Assembly: GCF_947494555.1 (NCBI RefSeq)
Contig: NZ_CANLVF010000007.1
Location: 331,930 to 395,929, forward strand
DNA length: 64,000 bases
From: an uncultured Roseibium sp.
GTDB lineage: Bacteria; Pseudomonadota; Alphaproteobacteria; Rhizobiales; Stappiaceae
Direction: 5' to 3'
In this document: positions 51,589-60,330 of the stretch, in pieces
How the letters are laid out: the number at the start of each line of letters is the position of its first letter
Numbering within the stretch: the first letter of the stretch is position 1
Notes under the pieces: generated by a model
What the model saw: the letters and a program-made list of their open reading frames with translations, nothing else
Database searches by the model: none
Told to the model about the DNA's origin: nothing
Position numbers and translations under genes: made by a program

Positions 51589-52910
51589 CCTTCCAGGTAA
51601 GGGTCGCGCAGCTCCGACACGGCATTTTCATGCGATGAAAAACCTTCATAACGTGCGAGCACTCTGGAATGCTTCGCCATTTCGGCATAGGCAGGACGGG
51701 TTACATAGCCAACAGAACTGCACTTCACGAAATCATGCACCGACAAGGGACCAAAGGTCCGCGCACCGCTGCTGGTCGGCAGAACCGCATTCGGTCCAAG
51801 TGCGAAGTTTCCAATGCAAACAGGGGTGTGTGTCCCCATCAGGATCTCCGCGGCTTCGGTTATGTGTCCCAGATGCTCAAAGGGTTCCGTCGAGAGCAAC
51901 TCAAGATGCTCGGGCGCATAATCGTTGATGAAACGGTAGCTCTCTTCCACGCCCGAGGTCAGTATGATGCCACCGTTGTCGCCGCACAGCACCGTTCTTG
52001 AAAACCCAACCCGCAGGTCCGTCATTTTCGCCCAATGGTTCGGCAAGGCCGCAAGCGCTTCTTCGGCAACGCGTCTCGAATGGGTCACCAGATATGCGGA
52101 GCTGTCGGGTCCGTGCTCGGCTTCGATCAACAGATCAAGCGCGGCAAGGCCACCATGTACCGTATCGTCCGCGAAGATGATCGCTTCTGAAGGGCCGGCT
52201 GGCAGGCCGGGATCAATGACGCTCGAGAGCAATTGTTTGGCAGCTACGACCCAGGGGCTACCCGGCCCCACGATCTTGTGCGCCGGCCGAACCGTTTCAG
52301 TTCCGAACGCTGCGGCCGCAACCGCCTGCGCACCGCCGCACTTGTAGACTGTCTCGACACCTGCGATACGCGCGGCCACGAGCGTCGCCGCATCGACACC
52401 GCCATCCGGCGTTGGAGGTGTGAAGATCGCCAGTTCGGGAACCTCCGCCACCACGGCCGGAACCGACGTCATCATGGTGACCGAGGGAAAGGCCCCCTTG
52501 CCGCGCGGAACATAGAGCGCGACGGAGCGGATCGGTGTGTACCGGTCCCCGGCAAATGCACCCGGCTTGATCTCCTTGAACCACATCGGTGCTGGTTTTT
52601 GTTCCTCGTGAAAGCTGCGGATGTTGGCAATGCCATGCCGGATCGCCTCGATGACCTCGGAATCAACAGCTTCAAAGGCGGCATCGAATTCCGCTTCGCT
52701 GGCCTTCAACGTCGCAGCGGTCAAGGATGTCGCGCCATCGAGGTCCTGCCCGAAACGCACAAGTGCTGCGTCGCCTTCCGTTTTCACCGCCTCGATGATC
52801 GGCTTGGCTTTTTCCATGAAACCGGAGAGATCCGCTTCCGAGCGGCGCAAAAGATCCTGATACGCTTCGGCGCTCACGCTGCTGAGTTCATGGAAGGATA
52901 CTTGTGACAT
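51585..52910 (-). CDS. HisD-family dehydrogenase of the catabolic (HpsN-like) branch
   Basis: A 441-residue protein of the histidinol dehydrogenase family. ATG 52910 is chosen because AAAGGTG precedes it; the longer frame needs TTG. General-base residues are kept (YAPEHLEL, Glu334 and His335). Residues that define biosynthetic HisD are changed: Gln259 equivalent is Glu263 in LIEAEHGPDS, Asp360 equivalent is Asn368 in GNFALGPN, His367 equivalent is Ala375 in PNAVLPT. His266 and His427 remain. This pattern, together with the ABC/GntR context, points to HpsN-type sulfopropanediol 3-dehydrogenase or a related catabolic enzyme and away from histidine synthesis. Confidence 0.8.
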   Translation of the reverse strand: MSQVSFHELSSVSAEAYQDLLRRSEADLSGFMEKAKPIIEAVKTEGDAALVRFGQDLDGATSLTAATLKASEAEFDAAFEAVDSEVIEAIRHGIANIRSFHEEQKPAPMWFKEIKPGAFAGDRYTPIRSVALYVPRGKGAFPSVTMMTSVPAVVAEVPELAIFTPPTPDGGVDAATLVAARIAGVETVYKCGGAQAVAAAAFGTETVRPAHKIVGPGSPWVVAAKQLLSSVIDPGLPAGPSEAIIFADDTVHGGLAALDLLIEAEHGPDSSAYLVTHSRRVAEEALAALPNHWAKMTDLRVGFSRTVLCGDNGGIILTSGVEESYRFINDYAPEHLELLSTEPFEHLGHITEAAEILMGTHTPVCIGNFALGPNAVLPTSSGARTFGPLSVHDFVKCSSVGYVTRPAYAEMAKHSRVLARYEGFSSHENAVSELRDPYLEG

Positions 52911-52940
52911 AGACCCACACCTTTCGAGCGCCAACCGGCG

Positions 52941-53741
52941 TTACTTGGACTTCAGGAACACTTCCAGACCGACGATCCTGTCAAGAATAATGATCGCCAG
53001 CGCAGCGACCGCGATAAAGACCACGGACACCGCTGCAAGGTCGGGCGTAATGATCGCCCGGATCGAATTGTAAATCTGAACGGGCAGCGTCACGATCCGC
53101 GCATCAACGAGCAGCAGGCTCACCAGGAATTCATTCAGCGAAAGAATGAACATCAGCAACGCCCCGGTGATCACACCCGGCGTGACCGCCGGCAGCGTCA
53201 CGTTGAAAAAGGTCTGCAGCGGACCCGCACCGCAGCTTTGTGCAGCAAGCTCCAGATCCGGATCCAGCGACGCGGCACTGGAGGACACGGCCCATATCAT
53301 GAATGGCAGGTTGATGACGGCCGTCGCGATACCGATCGGCCAGAGGCTTCCCAGAATTCTCAACTCGCCGAAGAGAAGCATCAGGCCGATGCCCGACCCG
53401 ATGAGGGGCACAGTGAACGGCAACAGCAGATAGATCTGCAGCGCTCCCGCCCATTTCACCTGATACTTGGACAGGGCGATCCCCGCGAGCGTTCCGGTGG
53501 GCACCGACACGGCAACGCAAATACAGGCGACAATGACAGAGCGCAAAAACGCCTGCTGAAGATCGCGCTCTCCCAATATCGCCACGTACCACTTGAGGGA
53601 GAACCCGTCGGGTGGAAAGTCTATGATGTTGCCGGCCGTGAAAGACGCTCCGAGCACCACCAGTGTCGGCGCGGACAATGCCACGACGCACAGGATTGCC
53701 ACGGACCAGAAGACAATTGTTTGCGTGGGTGAGCGATTCAT
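52941..53741 (-). CDS. ABC transporter permease (PotC-like)
   Basis: A 266-residue permease with about six helices, N-terminal TQTIVFWSVAILCVVALSAP and the coupling loop LELAAQSCGAGPLQTFFNVT, followed by LPAVTPGV. Its start ATG overlaps the PotB-like stop. The PotC-like/PotB-like pair is typical of polyamine/iron/2-aminoethylphosphonate-type importers. It ends 30 bp before the HisD-like gene. Confidence 0.9.
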   Translation of the reverse strand: MNRSPTQTIVFWSVAILCVVALSAPTLVVLGASFTAGNIIDFPPDGFSLKWYVAILGERDLQQAFLRSVIVACICVAVSVPTGTLAGIALSKYQVKWAGALQIYLLLPFTVPLIGSGIGLMLLFGELRILGSLWPIGIATAVINLPFMIWAVSSSAASLDPDLELAAQSCGAGPLQTFFNVTLPAVTPGVITGALLMFILSLNEFLVSLLLVDARIVTLPVQIYNSIRAIITPDLAAVSVVFIAVAALAIIILDRIVGLEVFLKSK

Positions 53742-54682
53742 TTCCGGTTCGCCCCCAAGGCCAGCGTCCCGGCACCGAATACCGCAAAGACAAGGCCGAC
53801 TGTCATTGATCCAACGGCAATAAGGATAAGCGTCAGCGAGGCCCCAAAGCCCTGATCGGACGTCCTGAAGAACTGGTCGTAGATCGCGTTGGCGACGAAG
53901 TCCTGCGAACCACCGCCCAGAATGGCAGGCATGGCAAAGTCTGTCAGCGACAAGGTCAACACAACCACACCGGCGCCGATCAGGCCGGGCCTTGCCATTG
54001 GCAAGACCACATGGAAAAGCGCTCTGACCCAGTTGGCACCGAGAGACGTTGCAGCCGCTTCGATATCTTCGGGAATTGCCGTCAGAGCAGGTGCCAGCAT
54101 CAGGACACCGAATGGCAGCATGTATTGAACAAGTCCGAACAGAACCGCCGGATAATTGAAAAGAAGACGCAGCGGTTCGACACCAACGAGGGCAAGCGCA
54201 TCGTTAACGATGCCCTGATTTCCAAGGATGATCAGCCATCCATAGGCGCGCACAACTTGACCGATGAAAAACGGAAGAAACAGCGCGACAAGAAGGAACT
54301 TTCTGAGCAACGCGCTTGATGTCCTCACCATCACGTAGGCGTACGGAAAGGCAAGCAGCAGCGTAACCGCGGTTACGATGACAGCCCCAGCAAGGCTGCG
54401 CCAGATGATGGTCGCCGTGAAACTCTCCGAAAAGGCACGCTGGTAGTTTTCAAGTGTCCAGTAGTCGGAAAAGAGGAACGTGCTCCGGTCAAGTACGCGC
54501 AGCGACGAATCTCCTATGTAAAGCAGGCCGACCGCGAGCGTGCCGACAAGAAGCACAGCTGGCGTCAGCAACAGGTAGGGCGTCAGCCGGCCGCCGCCTC
54601 GAGGCAGCACAAGGGCGAAGGCCGCCTCCAGCACGTCCATGAAACGCCAGCTGATCGGGTACGAAGTCTTGTATCTGCGCAT
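53738..54682 (-). CDS. ABC transporter permease (PotB-like)
   Basis: A 314-residue permease with six helices. The core contains LTPYLLLTPAVLLVGTLAVG near the start and the coupling loop DIEAAATSLGANWVRALFHV, followed by VLPMARPGL. ATG 54682 is used; ATG 54640 is an alternative. It forms the channel with the PotC-like partner and uses the upstream ATPase. Confidence 0.9.
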   Translation of the reverse strand: MRRYKTSYPISWRFMDVLEAAFALVLPRGGGRLTPYLLLTPAVLLVGTLAVGLLYIGDSSLRVLDRSTFLFSDYWTLENYQRAFSESFTATIIWRSLAGAVIVTAVTLLLAFPYAYVMVRTSSALLRKFLLVALFLPFFIGQVVRAYGWLIILGNQGIVNDALALVGVEPLRLLFNYPAVLFGLVQYMLPFGVLMLAPALTAIPEDIEAAATSLGANWVRALFHVVLPMARPGLIGAGVVVLTLSLTDFAMPAILGGGSQDFVANAIYDQFFRTSDQGFGASLTLILIAVGSMTVGLVFAVFGAGTLALGANRK

Positions 54683-54749
54683 GAAGGGCTCGAATGGGTG
54701 GGATGCCGGGCAAGTCTCACCTGCCCGGCTGGTACCAGATTGCCTGCAA

Positions 54750-55853
54750 TCAACCCTGCATGATCTGCTTGAATTTCGAGAACCACTCGCTCTCGTTTTC
54801 CACCTGGATCTGGCCCGAAATACGGATCAGGCGTTCGAAATCCTCGGGCTTGGTCGGGTAGGACGGATCCCCGGCCAGACCTTCCGGAGGTGTCAGCCCG
54901 GGCACAACACCCGGCAGTCCGAGCCCGTCCAGCCAGACCTGCTGGTTTGCCTGGGTCAGTGCTGAATTGATGTACTCCCTGGCCCAGTAAAGATCGGATT
55001 CGGAATGACCTTTCGGAATCCACAGACCATCCGTATCGAACTTTGCGCCTTCTTCGGGCACCGTCCAGGCTATGTCGACACCACTTCTTTTCGCGCCGAG
55101 CGCATTCGTGGAAATCGTACACGCAGCATCGATCTCGCCTCGCTGGAACCAAGTGACGAAATCCGGGTCCTCACCGAGCAGCGGGTTCTGCGCCTTGATC
55201 TTTTCAACGAACTCCCAGCAGGCATCCATGTTGCCCGGGATATCCTCGAGCGTGCCGCCGCCCGCGACCTGCGCCGGGAAATGGAAGCCGATACCGTCGT
55301 TGTAAAAGGCGATCCGGCCCTTGAATTTCGGATCGAGAAGATCGTGATAGGACTTCGGAGGACCATCGGGGAAGGCTTCCGGACGATAGGCCAGAACATA
55401 GACGTAGCCGTAAGTGTTGACGATCGGATAACCGTCCACGCCGACCGGCTTCGCAAGATCGGTGGTGCCGGAGAGATTGGACAGGTCGGACAGATCTTCG
55501 CAAACGCCCCGGAGGGCCGACTTGGTGGCATTCGTCGTCGTGTCCCAGTTGATATGAATGGGCGGCGTGCGGTTCTGCGCAACCGCGGCCCAGACTTTCG
55601 GCTGGATTTCATTATCCTCCGTCAGGTCGTGAATAATGCGGATGCCCGTTTTTTCGGTGAAGGGATCCGAAACGCCATTCTTGAGCGCTTCCACCCAGGG
55701 ACCACCCCATGCACGGATAATGAGTTCGCTCGGCTTGTCCGGTTCAGCCGCCCGCAGCACAGCTGGCATCGAAACGGACGCGAGGCCGGTTGCGCCGACA
55801 GCGGCCGATGCTTTGAGAATAGATCTTCTGTTCAGTTTTCTTTCAAAGTTCAT
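54750..55853 (-). CDS. ABC transporter substrate-binding protein (PotD-like, Tat signal)
   Basis: A 367-residue periplasmic binding protein. ATG 55853 has AAAGGGGAA in front. The N-terminus carries a twin-arginine signal (NRRSILKASAAVGATGLAS, cleavage near LRAAEP), so it is exported folded. The mature part begins LIIRAWGGPWVEAL and contains PIHINWDTTTNA and YRPEAFPDGPPKSYHDLLDP. It fits PotD/PhnS-like binders of small organic ligands. The ligand is unknown; a sulfonate, polyamine or amino alcohol are options. Confidence 0.88.
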   Translation of the reverse strand: MNFERKLNRRSILKASAAVGATGLASVSMPAVLRAAEPDKPSELIIRAWGGPWVEALKNGVSDPFTEKTGIRIIHDLTEDNEIQPKVWAAVAQNRTPPIHINWDTTTNATKSALRGVCEDLSDLSNLSGTTDLAKPVGVDGYPIVNTYGYVYVLAYRPEAFPDGPPKSYHDLLDPKFKGRIAFYNDGIGFHFPAQVAGGGTLEDIPGNMDACWEFVEKIKAQNPLLGEDPDFVTWFQRGEIDAACTISTNALGAKRSGVDIAWTVPEEGAKFDTDGLWIPKGHSESDLYWAREYINSALTQANQQVWLDGLGLPGVVPGLTPPEGLAGDPSYPTKPEDFERLIRISGQIQVENESEWFSKFKQIMQG

Positions 55854-55894
55854 GTCGTTCCCCTTTTCATGGACTGACGGCGCTTTGTCGCGCC

Positions 55895-57007
55895 TTATTG
55901 TTTCGCCGGGAAAATCTGCAGATCCCGGTTCTTCCACCCTATGTGCACGAGGGCGCCCGGTTCGAGGGCGCTCTGATCGTTCCGATCGTGATGAATGATT
56001 TTCAGCGTCTCGCCGCCGAGTTCCGGGACCTCAACTTCGTACACATGGCGTTCGCCTTCAAAAATCGCGTCCAGAACGGTGCCCCGGAAATCGGCATCAA
56101 GTCCCGCCATCGACTGTTCGGCTGAAGCAATACGTATCTGTTCCGCGCGTATCGCCCCCTTGATCGGCGTTCCGTCTTCCAGCGCAACGGCCCCGCCGTG
56201 AACGCCCATCAACTCGACATTGCCGAACCTCGCGGTCGCGTCAGCGCTGGTTACCCGCGTAAGGATGCCAGAAAGGTCGTTGGTCACACCGATAAAATTG
56301 GCAACAAAGGGGTTGCTTGGCATCCTGTACATCTGCGTCGGCGCCGCATTTTGCTGGATTTCACCATCATTCATCACGATGACCTGGTCGGAAACGACCA
56401 GGGCTTCGCGCTGGTCGTGAGTCACGTTGATCGTGGTGACGCCGAGTTCCTTCTGTATTCTTCGGAATTCAAGCTGCATTTCTTCCCGCAGCTTCCGGTC
56501 AAGGGCGGCCAGCGGTTCGTCGAGAAGAAGAAGATCCGGTTCGAACACCAGCGCCCTTGCAATCGCCACGCGTTGCTGCTGCCCACCCGAGAGTTCATGA
56601 ATCCTCCGGTTTTCGAAGCCGTCCAGCCGTACCAGCTTAAGATACTGCGCCACCCTGTCCGGGATCGTGCGCGCATCGAAGCGACGCATCTTGAGGGGAA
56701 AGGCCACGTTCTCCGCAGCCGTCATGTGCGGAAACAAGGCAAGCTTCTGAAAGACCATGCCGATCGAGCGCTTGTTTGCCGCCACCGCTCGAACTGAACG
56801 GCCGTTGATCAGGATTTCGCCACTGGAGGGTGTCAGAAAACCGGCGATCAAGCGCAGAAGTGTTGTTTTTCCGGACCCGGACGGGCCAAGGATCGTCAGG
56901 AACTTGCCGTTCTGAAGTTCGAAGCTTGCGTCTTTAACAGCTTTGAACGTTCCGAACGTCATCTCGACGTTTATAGCCGAGACTGCCGCCGCTTGGATTT
57001 CAGTCAC
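55895..57007 (-). CDS. ABC transporter ATPase (PotA-like)
   Basis: A 370-residue ATPase, first gene of the minus-strand operon, with Walker A GPSGSGKTT, Q-loop MVFQKLALFPHMTA, signature LSGGQQQRVAIARAL, Walker B LLLLDEPLAALDRKL and switch His NVTHDQREAL. The C-terminal TOBE domain reaches RAEQIRIA and HDRNDQSALEPGA. A GntR-type operator lies in its promoter at 57063-57074. It powers the PotBC-type channel downstream. Confidence 0.92.
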   Translation of the reverse strand: MTEIQAAAVSAINVEMTFGTFKAVKDASFELQNGKFLTILGPSGSGKTTLLRLIAGFLTPSSGEILINGRSVRAVAANKRSIGMVFQKLALFPHMTAAENVAFPLKMRRFDARTIPDRVAQYLKLVRLDGFENRRIHELSGGQQQRVAIARALVFEPDLLLLDEPLAALDRKLREEMQLEFRRIQKELGVTTINVTHDQREALVVSDQVIVMNDGEIQQNAAPTQMYRMPSNPFVANFIGVTNDLSGILTRVTSADATARFGNVELMGVHGGAVALEDGTPIKGAIRAEQIRIASAEQSMAGLDADFRGTVLDAIFEGERHVYEVEVPELGGETLKIIHHDRNDQSALEPGALVHIGWKNRDLQIFPAKQ

Positions 57008-57062
57008 TCTTTGCTGCCTTTGTGCATCGCGAGACTTGACAGGTCTGGTCTGCCGAAACGCT

Positions 57063-57101
57063 ATGTATATACATGAAATCGAAATTGCGAATTCTTGTCA
57101 A
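57063..57101 (-). promoter_or_regulatory. GntR-controlled promoter of the ABC/HisD-like operon
   Basis: On the minus strand TTGACA (57101-57096) and TTTCAT (57078-57073, 17-bp spacer) form a promoter. The palindrome ATGTATATACAT (57063-57074) overlaps the -10 and start region, as expected for repression. It shares the GTATATAC core with the sites at 49579 and 57949. Confidence 0.7.
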
Positions 57102-57152
57102 GACACGTGAGCCCTCTCCGGAGCGTATGCTGCCCGGCACCCTCCCGTTAGG

Positions 57153-57920
57153 TCAAATTGCGGCAAGATATCCGCCGTCGATCCCCAGGCATTGCCCCGT
57201 GATGTATTGCGAGGCATTGCTGGCCAGGAACACCGCCGCACCCTTGAGGTCCTGCGCATCGCCAAACGTCCCGAGCGGGATTTTCGTGAGCATCGCGGCC
57301 TTCCACGCATCATCCTCATAGAAGACATCCGTCAGCTCCGTTCGAAAGTAACCCGGAGCAATCGCATTGACGCGGACCTTGTGCGGTGCCCATTCAGCGG
57401 AAAGGGCCCGGGTCATTCCAAGCAGCCCGGACTTCGACGACGTATAGGGCACTGCGGTTGGCACACCGACATACGACGTCAGGGAACAGACGTTGATGAT
57501 AGAACCGCCACCGCTCTCAAGCATGTGTCGAGCCGCTTCCTGGGCGCAGAAAAAAGCGCCTTTCAGGTTGATCGAATTGATCCGGTCCCAAAGAGCCTCA
57601 TCGACGTCGAGAGACGGACAAACTTCTTCGTAGCCGGCATTGTTAATGAGAATGTCCAGCCGACCCACAGCTCTTGCAAATCCGGCCACTGCGGATTTCA
57701 TCATGGGGACATCCTGAACGTCCAGCTGCATCTTGTGCGCAGTTCCCCCGGCTTTCTCCACGAGCGATTGCGTCTCCTCAAGGGAGCCCAGGAACCTCGA
57801 TGTGATCGCAACGCTGGCTCCGGCCTCCGCCAGGCCTACAGCCATCGCCTGGCCGAGGCCCCGGCTTGCGCCCGTTACCAGTGCGCGTTTGCCAGTCAGA
57901 TCAAAATTTGCCGGTGCCAT
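57153..57920 (-). CDS. Short-chain dehydrogenase/reductase
   Basis: A 255-residue classical SDR with TGASRGLGQAMAVGL, INNAGYEEV and the active-site segment VCSLTSYVGVPTAVPYTSSK. The C-terminus ITGQCLGIDGGYLAA is normal. It is on the minus strand between two copies of the GntR-type palindrome and shares the divergent region with the HisC-like gene. In sulfopropanediol catabolism an SDR works alongside the HpsN-type enzyme; the same role here is an inference. Confidence 0.88.
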   Translation of the reverse strand: MAPANFDLTGKRALVTGASRGLGQAMAVGLAEAGASVAITSRFLGSLEETQSLVEKAGGTAHKMQLDVQDVPMMKSAVAGFARAVGRLDILINNAGYEEVCPSLDVDEALWDRINSINLKGAFFCAQEAARHMLESGGGSIINVCSLTSYVGVPTAVPYTSSKSGLLGMTRALSAEWAPHKVRVNAIAPGYFRTELTDVFYEDDAWKAAMLTKIPLGTFGDAQDLKGAAVFLASNASQYITGQCLGIDGGYLAAI

Positions 57921-57948
57921 GGTCTTGCTTCCTCCCGCTTCATGCTAT

Positions 57949-57962
57949 TATGTATATACATA
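57949..57962. promoter_or_regulatory. GntR-type operator between the SDR and HisC-like genes
   Basis: TATGTATATACATA is a perfect 14-bp palindrome placed between two divergent genes. It contains the GTATATAC core seen at 57063 and 49579. A TATTAT (57946-57951) overlapping it could be the -10 for the HisC-like gene, so both genes may be repressed together. Confidence 0.72.
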
Positions 57963-58012
57963 GATGCTTTCAAATCAATTGTTCCCCCGTCTGAAACGAG
58001 CACGAGCCCGCG

Positions 58013-59125
58013 ATGACCGATCTGGACAAGATAATCAGGCCAAGCCTGAAACAGCTTCAACCCTACAATTCGGGTCTGTCCGTTGCTGCGGTCCGCAGGC
58101 TTTGCGGACTTGCGGACGTGAACCGCCTGGCATCGAACGAGAACCCCTTTGGACCCGCACCAGACGTGCTGGAGTATATCGGGAAGCAGCAAGGTCATTT
58201 GCACATTTATCCGTCAAGCGAGGCATCCGACCTGCGGACCGGGCTTGCAGCCTATCTCGATACGGATCCGGACCTGCTCGTTTTCGGCAACGGTTCTGAA
58301 GAACTGTTGTCGATCATTTTTCGCAGCGTGATCGAACCTGGCGACAGGGTGATTACGCTTTACCCTTCCTTCCCGCTCCACGAAGATTATGCGGTTCTCA
58401 TGGGTGCCGGCATCGAACGAGTGGGCCTTAGCGACGACCTGACCATCGATGTGGACAAATTGGTCGAGGCCGCCAGAAAACCCGCAAAGCTCCTGATCTT
58501 TTCACATCCCGTCAATCCGACGGGGTGCTGGATGTCGCGCGACGACCTTTTGAAGGTGCTGGATGCCCGGCATCCGGAGACGCTGCTTGTGCTCGACGAG
58601 GCCTATTTCGAATTTGCCCTGAACGGAGACTACTGCAGCGGACTTGACCTTCTGGCACCGGGCAAGGGGCACTGGATCGTTCTGAGGACATTTTCCAAGG
58701 CCTGGGGGCTTGCCGGCCTCAGAATAGGATATGGCGTATGCAGTTCCCCCGACTTGGCAGCGGCTCTTGACCTGACCAAGACACCCTTCAACACAAACAC
58801 GCTCGCCCAGTCCGCAGCCTTGCTCGCATTGGGCAACGAAGCCCACATGAAGAGAAGCGTCGCCGCGATTGCCAAAGAGCGCGACAAGATGCGTGCAGCG
58901 TTGATGGAACGCGACCTTCGCGTCGCACCGACGCAAGCTAACTATGTTTTCTTTGAAACGGACCTACCATCCGTTGAGGTTGCGAACGCCCTCATGCGCC
59001 TGGGCACATTGGTCAAGCCCTGGAAACAGGAGGGTTTCGACAGGTTCATCAGAGTTACCGTGGGACGACAAGAAGAAAACCGGCTATTTCTTGACCACCT
59101 GGACAGCATCAGGGCTCAGGCTTGA
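58013..59125 (+). CDS. HisC-like class I/II aminotransferase
   Basis: A 370-residue PLP enzyme of the histidinol-phosphate aminotransferase family. The PLP-binding Lys229 is in TFSKAWGLAGLRIGY. Other family marks are LASNENPFGPAPDV near the start, FSHPVNPTG and DEAYFEFAL, and the C-terminal Arg in FIRVTVGR. It is divergent from the SDR with the GntR-type operator between them, so it belongs to the regulon and is probably catabolic. Its substrate may be the amino acid or amino alcohol handled by the HisD-like and SDR enzymes, rather than histidinol phosphate. Confidence 0.85.
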   Translation: MTDLDKIIRPSLKQLQPYNSGLSVAAVRRLCGLADVNRLASNENPFGPAPDVLEYIGKQQGHLHIYPSSEASDLRTGLAAYLDTDPDLLVFGNGSEELLSIIFRSVIEPGDRVITLYPSFPLHEDYAVLMGAGIERVGLSDDLTIDVDKLVEAARKPAKLLIFSHPVNPTGCWMSRDDLLKVLDARHPETLLVLDEAYFEFALNGDYCSGLDLLAPGKGHWIVLRTFSKAWGLAGLRIGYGVCSSPDLAAALDLTKTPFNTNTLAQSAALLALGNEAHMKRSVAAIAKERDKMRAALMERDLRVAPTQANYVFFETDLPSVEVANALMRLGTLVKPWKQEGFDRFIRVTVGRQEENRLFLDHLDSIRAQA

Positions 59126-59409
59126 GCCGGGCTGTGTTGCCAATCGGCATACCGTCTGACGTCCTCATCCGGCCCGGAAATAATTTCCAACGCCTCCCTT
59201 TCGTCTCCGAACTTGCCGATCTTCCAATCGTTTTTCCGATTGACCCAAATTTCCGCTATGGGCCCCTAATACAGACGTTCACCGCGTTGAAGCCTGGGCC
59301 TGAAAGTAGACATTCCTTGGAGACGCATCAAGTCTACGAGTTGGACTGCAAGCGGCCGTTCGTAGCGCTGAACAGCATTGGCGCTGTGCGGACTTTGCTG
59401 GCTTTCGAC

Positions 59410-60069
59410 TTACGAGTTGCAACCCTCCAGCCAAACATCGGAATTGCCATTGGGCACGCACTCTCCCGCCAAGAGACGACGAATTCGATCCTTCCTTTCC
59501 TGAAGTGCCTGGTCGTCCGTTCCGAGGTTGTAGCGGCCCGGCGCAACAAGGACTGCAAGCAAGGATAAATACTCATCAGCTTCGATTGCACCTGGTGGCG
59601 AGCCGAACATGGATTCACTCATTTTGTGAAATCCAGTGACCCAGCCGTCTGGTCCACGACCCATTTCCAAGGTCGCAAGCCAGAGCACCATGATCTGCTC
59701 TTTGTCTTGCTCTCGCTCCAATCCGAGCGCGTAGCCCGTCTGTCTGATATTGCCAATGCCCGGTGTAAAGTGCTCAAACCCGACACGCTTGGTCAGCGAT
59801 TACGTAATAGTCGTGACACCGGCCCCCGGTGTGGTCATGTCAACGCCGCTATGCTGCTCGAACGCTGGGTCTTGAACCATTAAGAGCTGACGATAGCGCT
59901 CCTCACCGAGCGATGAACCGCCTAAATCCGCGGCGAGAAGACTGTCCGCACGGGCTTCAAGTTCTTCCGAGTCAGAAATTGCATCGAAATATCCATGGAC
60001 TCCGTAAAACACCAAACCTAGGAACGCTATCATCAAGGAAACAGCCGAGATCTTGATAAGTTTTCTCAT
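59410..60069 (-). pseudogene. GT51 peptidoglycan transglycosylase-like pseudogene
   Basis: A 220-codon reading frame on the minus strand with one internal TAA at 59802-59800 (codon 90). Before it: a membrane anchor (LIKISAVSLMIAFLGLVFYGV) and MVQDPAFEQHSGVDMTTPGA, which matches the GT51 motif ExxRFxxHxGxD. After it, in the same frame, come SLTKRVGFEHFTPG, NIRQTGYALGLEREQDK and LATLEMGRGPDGWVTGF, the later GT51 motifs. CAA (Gln in TITQSL) changed to TAA would create the stop. In addition the catalytic Glu is Gln66 (VQDPAF). It is a monofunctional transglycosylase relic, most likely non-functional. Confidence 0.75.
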
Positions 60070-60330
60070 GGAAAAGGGCCATATAGATTTTGCCTGGTGC
60101 CAGAAAACAAATGAAATTGAGGCGTTGGAATGACACAGGTATCAGGAATGCCCCAATTCGGCCCTTAGCTTACACGATGCGCTGATTTTTCGACAACGAG
60201 TGTCATGTTTGGGTACAAGCGTAACCTGCCACTGTTGCCATTTCCATTGCCGTTCCAATTCGCCCGATCGTTTCTTGTGGGTGATCTGACATTCCGGCGC
60301 GTGTCGGACATCTTGAAGTCACGAGCGGCA

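Noticed and set aside
51585..59125. HisD- and HisC-like genes as part of histidine biosynthesis or histidine utilisation
   Set aside because: HisD zinc and substrate residues are changed, no other his or hut genes are present, and the genes sit with an ABC importer and dehydrogenases under a GntR operator.
59122..59568. Plus-strand frame downstream of the HisC-like gene
   Set aside because: It overlaps the GT51 relic on the other strand, which has family motifs; this frame has none. The 59126-59409 gap holds no clear gene.
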